From Paragordius varius (lineage: Eukaryota > Nematomorpha): a DNA stretch of 64,000 nucleotides. Of the stretch, positions 13,153-23,412 are shown in pieces. Position 1 is the stretch's first letter, and the number at the start of each line of letters is the position of its first letter. The DNA lies in NCBI GenBank assembly GCA_964247055.1, contig OZ176050.1:10168001-10232000 (forward strand). Reading direction: 5' to 3'. The position numbers were made by a program, and so were the translations under genes. The notes under the pieces are model-generated. The model searched no databases, was not told the DNA's origin, and saw only the letters and a program-made list of their open reading frames with translations.

Positions 13153-13356
13153 GAAGGCGTGGTGTTATGGTAGATAGAGCACAGGACTCTTACTCTGTGT
13201 TTGTAAGGCGCCAGAGTTTGAACCCCAAAAACTGCGCAATTTTTTTCATCATCAGTGTCAGCCCTGTGCAGGCAAATGTTAAAGCTTTCACAAGTCCCGA
13301 AATACAATTTGAGTTTTTCTCTTTAACGTGGAAAGGAAAAAGAGACTATAAACCAG
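13153..13356 (+). mobile_element. tRNA-like SINE, copy 2
   Basis: The best-preserved plus-strand copy. It starts GAAGGCGTGGTGTTATGG, has the B-box-like AGAGTTTGAACCCC, then ACTGCGCAATTTTTTTCATC and TGTGCAGGCAAATG, and ends near AAAAAGAGACTATAAACC. Its length is about 200 bp. An open frame of 97 codons runs through it by chance and is not a gene. Confidence 0.8.
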
Positions 13357-13449
13357 GGGTACCCATTAAAATAAATCAAAGGCCCTCAAAAAATCATCTT
13401 GTTTCAAGGGCTGTGCCCCATTTAAAACTGATAAACATTTCATTGCTGT

Positions 13450-13566
13450 TTGACACATAGGCTGATATTTATACTCAAAATAAATAGATCAAAAAATTTG
13501 AGAAATAAATTAAGGCCATAAAAAAGCACTTTCATGGTCAAATGCGGCCCGTGGGCCGTGGTTTGA
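13450..13566 (-). mobile_element. hAT-like MITE fragment
   Basis: On the minus strand it starts GTGGTAATCAAACCACGGCC followed by CACGGGCCGCATTTGACC. This is the usual form of the CAGTGGTTCTCAAAC-type hAT end. Related copies lie at 59850-60275. Only one end is visible here. Confidence 0.6.
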
Positions 13567-14165
13567 TTACCACAATAAACTATATATTTTTCACCTATAA
13601 GAACGGTACAGTGTTCGCCTTCTGAAGAAACAAAAAAGTAATTTTGAATAACATTATTAAGGATGCTCCATTCAGTTGAAAAAAAACATGGGGCTAATAT
13701 ATAATAATACAAATTACTTTTATCTTAGCTCCAATTGTTTTAATAATGGCTAAAAAATTAAATTGTTTTTATCAAGGGCCCTCTACAATTATAAATTGTA
13801 TGTAAAAAGTTAATAACTGTTACACACTTTCATCTTAAATCATTTATGTACGATATTCTAAAAAAAAATTTCATTTAGAACGATCATCAGGATATTTTAT
13901 ATTTTTATTATTATTATTTGATAATGTTTAAGAAGAAAAAGTCAGGTATTTATATATTTCAATTACATAATATCTTTTTTGTAAAATTTTATTTAATATA
14001 TTTCACCTAAATTTTTTAATTAACAACCAAGCTTTAAAAGCGTATAATTTTAAGATTAGATTTTAAATTTTCGACTTTTTTGGCAATCTTTCTTGACAAT
14101 ATAAAGATTCGACTTATTACTCATGATTAAAAGATTTCGACAAATTTATTTTTCTTTGAATTTAG
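13567..14165. other. Intron or upstream region of the coiled-coil gene
   Basis: No exon recognised. Sequence up to 14165 ends in a good acceptor (TTTGAATTTAG), so at least its last part is an intron of the following gene. Confidence 0.5.
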
Positions 14166-15586
14166 GTGATACCCAATGTTTAGCTATTACATCTATAAGT
14201 GAAAACAATATTATTAATGATTATTCCGTTAAAAAATCCGAAAATAATCCATTGAAAGATATAAATCAGAACATGGTGATGACTACCTTATTAAACAATG
14301 ATGCAGCACAATTATTTACCATAAAATCGAAAGAACATAGCAAAGTTAAAGATCAACAGGCAGCACTGGAAAAGGATTTAAATGGGCTACTCTCAATCCT
14401 TAATAAAAATCAAGATGATATCACATACTGGATGACAAAAAAAGATGAAATGTTAAAGGTAAAATGCTAAAATTAGTGGTTTAAATGGACCTTAAAACTT
14501 GATTTCATATTTATTTGGTGTTGGAAATACAAAATTTCCATAAAAAACATTTTTTACAAATTGGAAATGTAATAGCTTGTATTATTTTAAATAAAGATGC
14601 CAAAAAAATTTGCGCGCGCGATATTTCAACAATAAAAAATCAGGGAAAACGGGCTATTTATTTATATTAAAATAGTACAGAATAATTTTATAACGATATC
14701 GAGTTCACATATATAACATGGTTCATAAAATTATCAGCCAAAAAGAATTTGTTGAATTGTAAAGTTTTTAAAGCGGAATTATAAAATAATTAGTCAAAAA
14801 ATTTAAAAGTTTTGACAAAAAGGGCTAAAAAAGACTTGAAACTTAAAAATAATCAGCACTCAATAAAGATTAAAAATAATATGTCTTAATGTAATTTAGA
14901 AAAAGAATGAATTGACAACTCTGTTAAAAACTGAGAAAGATGAACTAGACTCCCTGATGGAGCAAAATAAGGCGCTAAAACTATCAAATTTACAGTGGTG
15001 GACAAATTTTAACAGTGAAAAGGAAAGTATACAATATTACACAAATTTAATAAACGATAAAGCCACAATCATTGACAATTTGGAAATCGAGATTGATAGA
15101 CAAAAAACTTTGCTGGAGGAAAAATCCAAAGCTAATAACATAGATAAATGTAATGATAATGGCATCAATAGCGTTAATTCATTTAACCGTGTAAATCTTA
15201 AAGAACATTTACTTTCCAACACATTGGGTTCGGAATTGTCACATGAGGATTCGCTTGAAAACAGTAGTGTATCGGGAGATGCAACCCATTCTTCGGATAT
15301 TAAACTTCAATTATCTGTAAATAATTTTCTTCCAAGTAATAGTCCTGGTGCAAAAAATTTGTCTGAAGCAGATAACTCTACATCTGAAGAGTCTCTGGAT
15401 TTTAGTTCGCCCAAATTAATGCTTAATTCGGTTCATCAACCTAAAAATACATATAATTTCCCTGGCGGGCCAAAAATTAAAAAGAAAGGCTTAAGCAAAT
15501 CATTCAAATTTTTAAAAATTAGTAAACTATTTCACAAATCGCATGATGCCAAAAATAAGAGATTAAATATAAGCAATCTTGTTTAG
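14166..15586 (+). CDS. Unrecognised coiled-coil protein, C-terminal part
   Basis: Two exons are supported: 14166-14458 and 14900-15586 (stop TAG). They join in phase 0 through a 441-base GT-AG intron. The exon before 14166 is not identified, so the N-terminus is missing. About 325 residues are visible. The first ~100 are Asn/Ser/Lys-rich. A heptad-like Leu/Glu/Lys stretch then crosses the splice junction (LTTLLKTEKDELDSLMEQNK and on), predicting a coiled coil of about 100 residues. A Ser/Asn-rich, probably disordered region follows, and the end is strongly basic (KKKGLSKSFKFLKISKLFHK). I do not recognise the family; a scaffold or cytoskeletal adaptor would fit, but this is a guess. AATAAA starts four bases after the stop codon, so the 3' UTR may be extremely short unless a later signal is used. 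Confidence 0.75.
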
Positions 15587-15589
15587 CCA

Positions 15590-16205
15590 ATAAATATATG
15601 ATATTTTTTGTTAATTTATTTAACTAAGCATATTTATAATCAATGACTCTTAGGGATGTTATGTGACTAATAATTAATTCATAATTCGACTATCCCTTCC
15701 GGAAAATAAAAACAATATGATTTAAAATATCTTTATGGTTAACGTCTAACTATTTTGAGCTGTAGTTTATTAAAGAGAATGTTAATAAAAAATTAATTAT
15801 CATGCATAAAATATTTTCTTTTATGCGCTGATATACGCATTTATAAATGATTAATAATAATAAAGTATCACATGAAATGTTTATAAATGATAAATCTTGT
15901 GATTTATTGATATGATAATTGATTGATTTAAAATGTGAGTTTGTTTTGATTCCTTACCAAATTAAAACTAAAATGAAATATTTGCATTCAAATCGTTTGT
16001 CACTCGGATACAAAGGTAAAATTTTAAAAACTGTTTTCAAAAATATGCGGGATTAAAACGTTGAACAGTTACTACTAAATTTTATATTTATGAGTTAGAA
16101 ATGGAATTATGTATTAAGAGCTACGCTTAAACTAATTTAATCGTAACTTTTTCTTAGAACATTTTATCAATGTGTGCATTCAGACAGATGACTCTTCACC
16201 TGTAA
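15590..16205. other. 3' flank of the coiled-coil gene
   Basis: Contains AATAAA at 15590 and further AATAAA-like words near 15855-15862. No other gene seen. Confidence 0.5.
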
Positions 16206-16213
16206 ATGGGTAC

Positions 16214-16685
16214 TAGGGTTGTGCATTTGACTGCTTTTTCTAAAAAGTCCGGTCAGACCCGGTCAGACCGTGGTCACACTTTACCTAGGTAAATACCACT
16301 GAATTTTCAAATACCTCGCTTTTACTGGATAATTCAAATAAAATTTTTCCTCTTTCTTTTACACTTTCTTTGATCATTGAAATATCCAATTATAAAATGT
16401 TTTTTCATTTTATTAGTTCACATATATGGAATAATTGAATATTTTATAAAAAGTTGGATTGTTTTTTTTTCGAAATAACTGGATATGCTTAAATGCTAAT
16501 GTTTTAAGGATGCATGTTTAACATTTTAAATTTTTAAATAAGCAAATTTAAATATTTATATATATTTTTTATAATATATTAAAAAATAAATTACTATTTT
16601 TCTTCCAAAAAAATTACCAGCAATTTTTCAAAAAACAGCTGAAATTACCATGGTTAAAAAATAAATAGTCACTGACCTGGTCATA
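16214..16685 (+). mobile_element. hAT-type MITE with one lost end
   Basis: The left end TAGGGTTGTGCATTTGACTG matches the intact copy at 30108-30829. The right part matches it up to TCACTGACCTGGTCATA and then stops. Yet the 8-base sequence ATGGGTAC stands directly outside both sides (16206-16213 and 16686-16693), as for a hAT target duplication. The interior has palindromic words around GGTCAGACCGTGGTCA. It is non-coding. Confidence 0.8.
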
Positions 16686-16693
16686 ATGGGTAC

Positions 16694-17836
16694 AGACTAA
16701 ATTACTTAACATATATTTCTCAATTTGTATTTTCAAACCTTATTGCTATGTTTTAAAAATAATTATTGTGAAACTGTAAGAATTATTTTAAGATTTAAAT
16801 TAATTTTAACCCCAATTATCTCATTATCGTACGGTTAAATCTCTTCTCTCCTCCTCAACATACTTCTACTAATTAATGTAAAAAAATTAATCTTTAAATT
16901 AAAACATTAATATTATATCAAATAATTATCCTAACGAATGTAGATTATGAATACGAAATAACTAGGATCGTTAGAGAAAACAATTCATTAGAAGCGTTTA
17001 GATTTATCCAGTTTTACAGAATTGGTTAAAATTAAAAAATGCAATAATATCAAAATATTCTATTTGCACTTCAAGTTCCTTTACCATTTCATAGTCTTGG
17101 TTATTGAAAATTTGCTTGTATTAGGCATTTAATGTTTTTTTTAACTCACCCATGACTATGATTCGAAATAATATTCCATTAAAATACATAAAAAACTTTT
17201 TCGCATTCTACATATATAACATTTTTTTAATCAAATATTATTTAGGACATGGCGATTGAGCAGTTACAGAACCAATTAATTTGCAATTTGAGCTTTACAC
17301 CTATATTTTCCTCCATATTTTTAAATTACAAGATTTTGTAATTTTTGTAAGTTTTCAATGACATGGCTTAAAATTTTGGTATCGTAACTTTTGAACCATA
17401 GATAGACTAAATAATTTACATGGCTATTAAGTCATTGAACTTAATATATTCTAAGATTAATTGACAAATTATAAGTTAAAATCCACTTATTCTGTCAAGA
17501 AATATTATTGTTAGAGATATTAGCAATATGTTGAAGGAAAAGTTTTTAAAGAGGTTTTAAAATTAACCAAATATCTATATTAATAATATTAGGGGAATCA
17601 GATAAATTGGCAATATGTAATTGTCTAATTACTAATTTTAAAATAATGAAATGCCAAAAGATGTCCTTAGGGGTAACTTTTATAATAATACAATCTATTT
17701 TTCTAAAAACGATGTTTGTTGGCATTCAATTTTAATAAATACATCTGAATCCCAAAATTTTATAAAAAAAACAATCCCTATAAAAAGAAAAAAATCGCAA
17801 TGCACGATAATAAAAACATAAATTTTATTTAAAATA
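16694..17836. other. No gene seen
   Basis: AT-rich non-coding sequence between the hAT-type element and the first Helitron. Confidence 0.45.
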
Positions 17837-18854
17837 CTAGCGTAAATCTCGTGCTGCTACGCAGCCCGAGGAAGTCCTTCAGACTTCTGGGGGGGGGGGG
17901 GGGGGTTATTTGAAAGGGACAATAAATTGATCTACATATGTGGATTATTTCGAAACATTATTTAATAGCTATGATATCATAGTAAAACGGTGTATTCATA
18001 CTAATTTATTGTTTACTTGGGGGAAAAATAGATTTAAAAAATTATTTTTGTGGACTTTGTTTTTTGAAAAAATGGCATTTTACAGGGGGAGCGGGTAAAA
18101 GAGGGCCTAAATCAAAAAAGTGACTCGACTATGTTCAGCGCGATCAAAAAAGTAAACAAAAATCATATTTGAAATTGAATGGTCCAACACGTTTCCAAAA
18201 AAATTACTTAACCCATTTTTCACACGGGGTGGGCCCGAACTGGGTGCCTAATTCCAAAAAAGGGCGAAGCTATTGTCGGGGTATTCATTAATGATTATAT
18301 TTTTTTGATGTTTGGATTTGAATAGGTCTACCGGTTTTCCGGAAACAGATCACAAAGTTACATGAGGAATCGGTTTTTAGCGGGTAGCTCCTTACCCAGC
18401 AGCTATCATCAAAGAAACGCCTGACTAAAGTTTTTGCCTTTTAACAGGGAATACGTGGAATCCATATTGAATTTTTACGCTCTCATACCTTAGTCGAAAA
18501 ATCGATTTAAAAAATTATTTTTGTGGACTTTGTTTTTTGAAAAAAATGGCATTTTACGGGGGGAGCGGGTAAAAAGAAGGCCTAAATCAAAAAAGTGACT
18601 CGACTATGTTTGGCGCAATCGAAAATAACTAAATAAAAATCATATTTGAAATTGAATGGTCCAACACGTTCTCCGGAAAATTGTTTTAAAGACACGTTTC
18701 CCGAACTGGGGGCCTATTTCAAAAAACGGGCGAAGCTATTGTCGGGGCATTCATTAATGATTATATTTTTTCGATGTTTGGATTTGAATGGGTCTACCGG
18801 TTTTCCGGTACCAGATCACAAAGCCAGCATTTTCCATTTTTATAAATATATAGA
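17837..18854 (-). mobile_element. Non-autonomous Helitron, copy A
   Basis: On the minus strand the element starts TCTATATATTTATAAAAATG at 18854. It ends with a hairpin (CTCGGGCTGC / GCAGCACGAG) and about 10 bases later CTAG at 17840-17837, inserted between A and T. These are the standard Helitron signs: 5' TC, 3' hairpin plus CTRR, no target duplication. A 17-base G run lies at 17890-17906. Inside, a unit of about 470 bp is present twice (starting near 18031 and 18500). There is no Rep/helicase gene; open frames here are fortuitous. Confidence 0.85.
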
Positions 18855-19428
18855 TTAAAAAAGAGTTTGCAATTAAGGTATTATATTTTCAAATGCCGAT
18901 TTTGTTCGAGATTTTAACCTTAAAATATTATTTATTAATTCGGCTACTTATGTTTAGTTTTCAAATTCTGTTTTATTTAATTCAATAGTTAAATTTTTAT
19001 CATCGTGAGCCGCATGGTTTTTATTAAATAAATCTTATATGATGGTAAATATATTAAAATATTTTAAGAAAACTTTGCAAACAATTAATATTGATTTTTA
19101 TATTTTCGATATTACCATCATGTTTTCCCACTAATTCAATCATGGATGAATATTGAGAAATGGTCAATTTATCAAAATTTTCTAATAAATTTTCACAATA
19201 GTGTTGGCCAACTTTTTGTTTTGGCTAAATATGAAAAGATTGACATACTTTGTAAAAAACTCTAAATCTAATATCATTGGTTAACTTAATTTTATTCTTA
19301 CAATTCAACGATTGAGCGTGTGAGCGCTGATATTTGAAATATTAGGGAAAGGGTTTTCCTAGTTCCGTTTTTCATAAGAAAAACAATAAAATTATTATCA
19401 TGAAATAGATAATCATGCTTATAATTAA
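18855..19428. other. No gene seen
   Basis: AT-rich spacer between a Helitron and a piggyBac-type MITE. Confidence 0.45.
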
Positions 19429-20010
19429 CACTTGGATACAACCCACTCATTTTAGTCCTTCGATTCAAATTGGGGTAGTTGGATACCCCAGGCCTGTTTA
19501 AAATTAAATTCTTTAAAAAATATAGAAGGAATCGAAACCATGGCAAAATTTTGCACTTATCTAACATTAATCAACCGAAAAATATAAAAAATTTTATTCA
19601 AAAATACTTGATATTATTTATTTTAAGCTAAAACCGAAAGCTTAAAATTTCGTCAACGTGACATGTGTCAAATTGTAAAATTGAAAATTTATACAAACTA
19701 AACCGCTTTTTCTATTTCTATCAATGTTAGATGTAATTTATATAAAAAATTAGCTTTAGTTTTACCCTTAAAATTAAATAAAGACGATATTTTGCAAAAA
19801 TTTTGTAAAATAAAAATGGCGTCGAAGTAGTTTGAGATGGAGCTTTTTGTTCAAAACAAAATTTTATCAAGATGTTTCGGCATATTTATATAATATTTAT
19901 CAGGATAGAAGCATAAATTTAAATTGGGATTGTTTCCTTCAGTAGTTTTTTAAAAATATTAATTTAAATTTAGTCTGGGGTATTTAGATACCCCAATTTG
20001 AATCGAAGTG
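19429..20010 (-). mobile_element. piggyBac-type MITE (family PB1, copy 2)
   Basis: The best copy of the family, 582 bp with TTAA on both sides (19425-19428 and 20011-20014). The ends read inward as CACTTGGATACAACCCACTC and CACTTCGATTCAAATTGG. A GGGGTA/TACCCC hairpin lies inside each end. It is in reverse orientation relative to the copies at 1705 and 51449. Confidence 0.9.
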
Positions 20011-20029
20011 TTAACGAAAGAAAATCTCT

Positions 20030-20560
20030 TAAAGGGGAACTAATCGAAAATGCCGGGATTGCGCGATAAAAATTTTAAATATATGCTAAATTTTGATGTT
20101 AATATTTTTTAAAAATTTATACGTTTCTCAAAATTTTGACGCAATTTACACAATTTTGAGTTAGAATCGAAACTCTTTAAAACCGCTTTAGGGAATTATA
20201 AAAACATTTTTCTATATAATTCGATGATGCTGCTGTCGCTTAAATTTTATATAAATGTTTGTTTGCTTATAATTTGGTGAATTGTAAAAAACACAATATT
20301 TATTTAATGTATTATAATTTAACTTTTGAAGTGATAGAAATGTTCATTTTTAGAATGAAGCCTCTCAATTTCTCAAAAAAATTATTTTAAAAAAATTGGG
20401 CAAATTTTGCCATTTTCTGATATGGGGCACTTTCAACTATAGTAGAAAAATTTTCTTAAATCACTTGTAAGGCCTAAAACCAAAACCAAAAGCACCATGA
20501 TAATCCTAATATAATTTTCTATGAGAATATATATTTTATTTTTTATACCCCCGGTTTTGG
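20030..20560 (-). repeat. Dispersed repeat R, copy 1
   Basis: Shares a chain of words with 55640-56260 (+), 58700-58990 (-), 50205-50520 (+) and 51325-51430 (+). They are CAAAAGCACCATGATAATCC, GCCATTTTCTGATATGG and a GCGCGATAAAAATTT block. Ends are not defined, so its class is unknown; a DNA-transposon MITE is possible. Confidence 0.65.
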
Positions 20561-21308
20561 GTGAAGTTATATAAAACTCTGAAATCTGAATCAGATAAAA
20601 GTTTAAGATATAAAATACGACACATGTATTAAAAAGTTCCTACTTACTACGGCCAAAGACATAAATTTGCATAGTACTTCTATTGTGAAGTCATATTTTA
20701 TTTGTCTCATAGATCATATAGTAAAACAGCAATTAATGGAGAGAAAGTATTTTCAAGGCCCATTATAAGATAAAAAATTGAAAAATAGTAAAATAGTTAA
20801 AATTTTATCCACATATTCCCCATATTTTTTACAATGTTATACGAAGAATATGGTTAAAAAGTTAATATGTTGATTCCGAATGATAGCAAATTTTAGATAC
20901 ATTCTCTAAAGTTAAGCACTTTCTGTCAGGTGTATTCTACAGGAACTGATTTTATAGTAATATATATTTTATAGTTATGCTTTAAGTAGTTAAAATATTA
21001 TTAACATATAAAGTTTGTTTTAATTATAAAAAAACCCAATATAAATCCCTCCGTCATAGGTATGAGATGTTAAATAAAATTAAAAAGGTAAATCAATTTC
21101 GGATTTTAGGAATAAATTTTAAGATAATATTATCATTGAAAAAGATTAAATTTTAAAATTTTCCCGTCTATGTTTACCATTTTCCCAAACATTACACATG
21201 AAACCAACGCATAAGTTTTAAACAGTTGTCTTAACATATGTTCATCGCAGAGAGCATGGAAAATCCAATCTTATCCTTGGGTTCTAAATATTTTTTATCC
21301 TTTTTTAG
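20561..21308. other. Upstream of RNF123
   Basis: Expected to contain the first exon(s) or an intron of RNF123, since the first recognised exon begins inside a codon after an acceptor at 21307-21308. No start codon could be assigned. A ryanodine-rich or tRNA-like signal was not seen. Confidence 0.4.
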
Positions 21309-23373
21309 ATGACAAAAAATTGGACAAACTTTTGCATTATATTTTGCATGGAAAAGTTTCTATAACTCACAGGTATTTACACTTAATAACATGATAGCGA
21401 ACCATATAATCTTCAAAACATTGAAAATCATATAAATAATTTTATTGAAAATAACTCTGAGTATTCATTACCTGCACAACCCAAAGGTATTATTTATATA
21501 ACGCTAGACACACCGGGTAGACTTGGCGGAAAAAATGTTGTTTTAGATGCATCCACTAATGTTGGAATTTTCATAGTGGAGGAAGATCGTTTAGGGGTTA
21601 ATTTATTATTTATGTTGAAGGTTTCTAGTCAAGCCAATTTTAGCACTGTTAGAGCAAATTGTTGCGTTTTTAAAGGTATAATAGTGTAACTATATTGTTT
21701 TTAACACCATTTATGTCAATTACAAATCTTAAATATCAATGGTGATTATGTGCGGATTTTTAATTTATTTTTTCGGTAATCACAGGTAAGTGGATTTATG
21801 AAGTCATGCTTTCAACTAAGGGTGTCATGCAAATCGGCTGGAGCACTAAAAATTGTCATTTTTCTCATGAGGTTTATATTTTTTTTGATCATCAGGTTAA
21901 TGTATTTATAGGATTCAAAATTCATTTTAGCTGACTATTAAATTTGACCATAAGATTAATATTTTTTTAAATATTATGCGTTACGCATATTTAAATAATG
22001 CTAAAAATTCTTTTTATATAAAATGATACTCTTTTGTCATATATGGACTTTTCGAGAGTAATTTTTTTATATTTTTATTTTTCATAAAACTTAATTTTGT
22101 TACTTAAAATACCCTTGTAAAGTAGGGATAAAATGGCAAAATTGATAAGTCGTATTTCTTTTAACACTCCAGTACCTGGTAATTTTTCACGGAGAATAAA
22201 TTTTTGGATAAATATATCTCTAAGGCTTATAAAAAATGTTTTTAATTAAAATATGAATAGCAAACATTAAATTTAAAAATTACATACTATAATTTCTAAT
22301 GTCTAAAATTTAGAACACACTAAAATTCAGTTGAAACAAACAGCTGATTTTAAAATTTTAATATTATTTTAAACAGGGTGTTATAATTAGCTTTTTTAGT
22401 ACTTTAATTATATTTTTTAACCAAAAACATTTTCATCTGCATGTTTTTTAGCAATTTAAAAATATTCAAATTTTGGCGGATAAAAATTCTTTATCATTTT
22501 TTTTTTAAAAAATATATTGTAACTTCAAAAGGCCATAGATTGCATATTTTTAAAGTTAACCCATATCATAGATACTTAATTAATTTTCTACAAATCGCTC
22601 TAGATAAGAATATACCAAAAAATTAAAAAATGTATTTAGTTTTTTCATACAATAATCAACTTATAGCAAGGTGTAGGTGATACCCCAGATTCTTATGCAT
22701 ATGACGGGAACAGAGTTAGGAAATGGAATGTTAGTACTGGCAAGTATGGAGAGGCTTGGAGGATAGGAGATATCATAAGTTGTGCTATCGATATGGATAA
22801 TGGAATTATATCTTTTTATCGGTAAGATTTATATAATACTGTGTGTGTATAACTAATTTTTAAATTGGTTTGGATTGTACAATTGAAAAAAACAGATTGT
22901 TTAATAAAAAAAGATGCATAGGTTAATTTATACCACACATTACAGAATCTTTAATAGTCCTCCCTTTCCTCATAAAGAATCTGATTGTGGAAAAAATATA
23001 TGCATTATCTGCATCATGACCCTGTTTATAAAAATATTTAAATATTCTGTTTAAAATTTAATGGGTATTATTAGATAATATATAATAATAATAATAATCC
23101 ACGGTATTTGCAAATGAAAAAAAATATTATATTTTGTCTCATTAGGGAGATCAATATTACTCACAAGTAGGTTTGTGGAGAGGTGTGTTTAACTTACGAT
23201 AATAATTTAAAAAATTAGGACCTTTGAAAATTGGAAAAATTCACAATCATCCATGAGCTAATTAGTTAGTAGACGCTGTTTTTTGATAACCCATAATGAG
23301 GGAGGATTTTAAAGGGGAATGGGGCACTATTTTACATGGCAAATTATTATGATTCACTCTAGTTTTTTTAAAA

Positions 23374-23412
<39 letters not shown>

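Noticed and set aside
13167-13460. 97-codon plus-strand open frame
   Set aside because: Covers a SINE, including its promoter boxes.
18646-18858. Open frame MKLNGPTRSPENC, also seen near 48.4 kb
   Set aside because: Same Helitron repeat sequence read in one frame. Its recurrence reflects the repeat, not a protein family.
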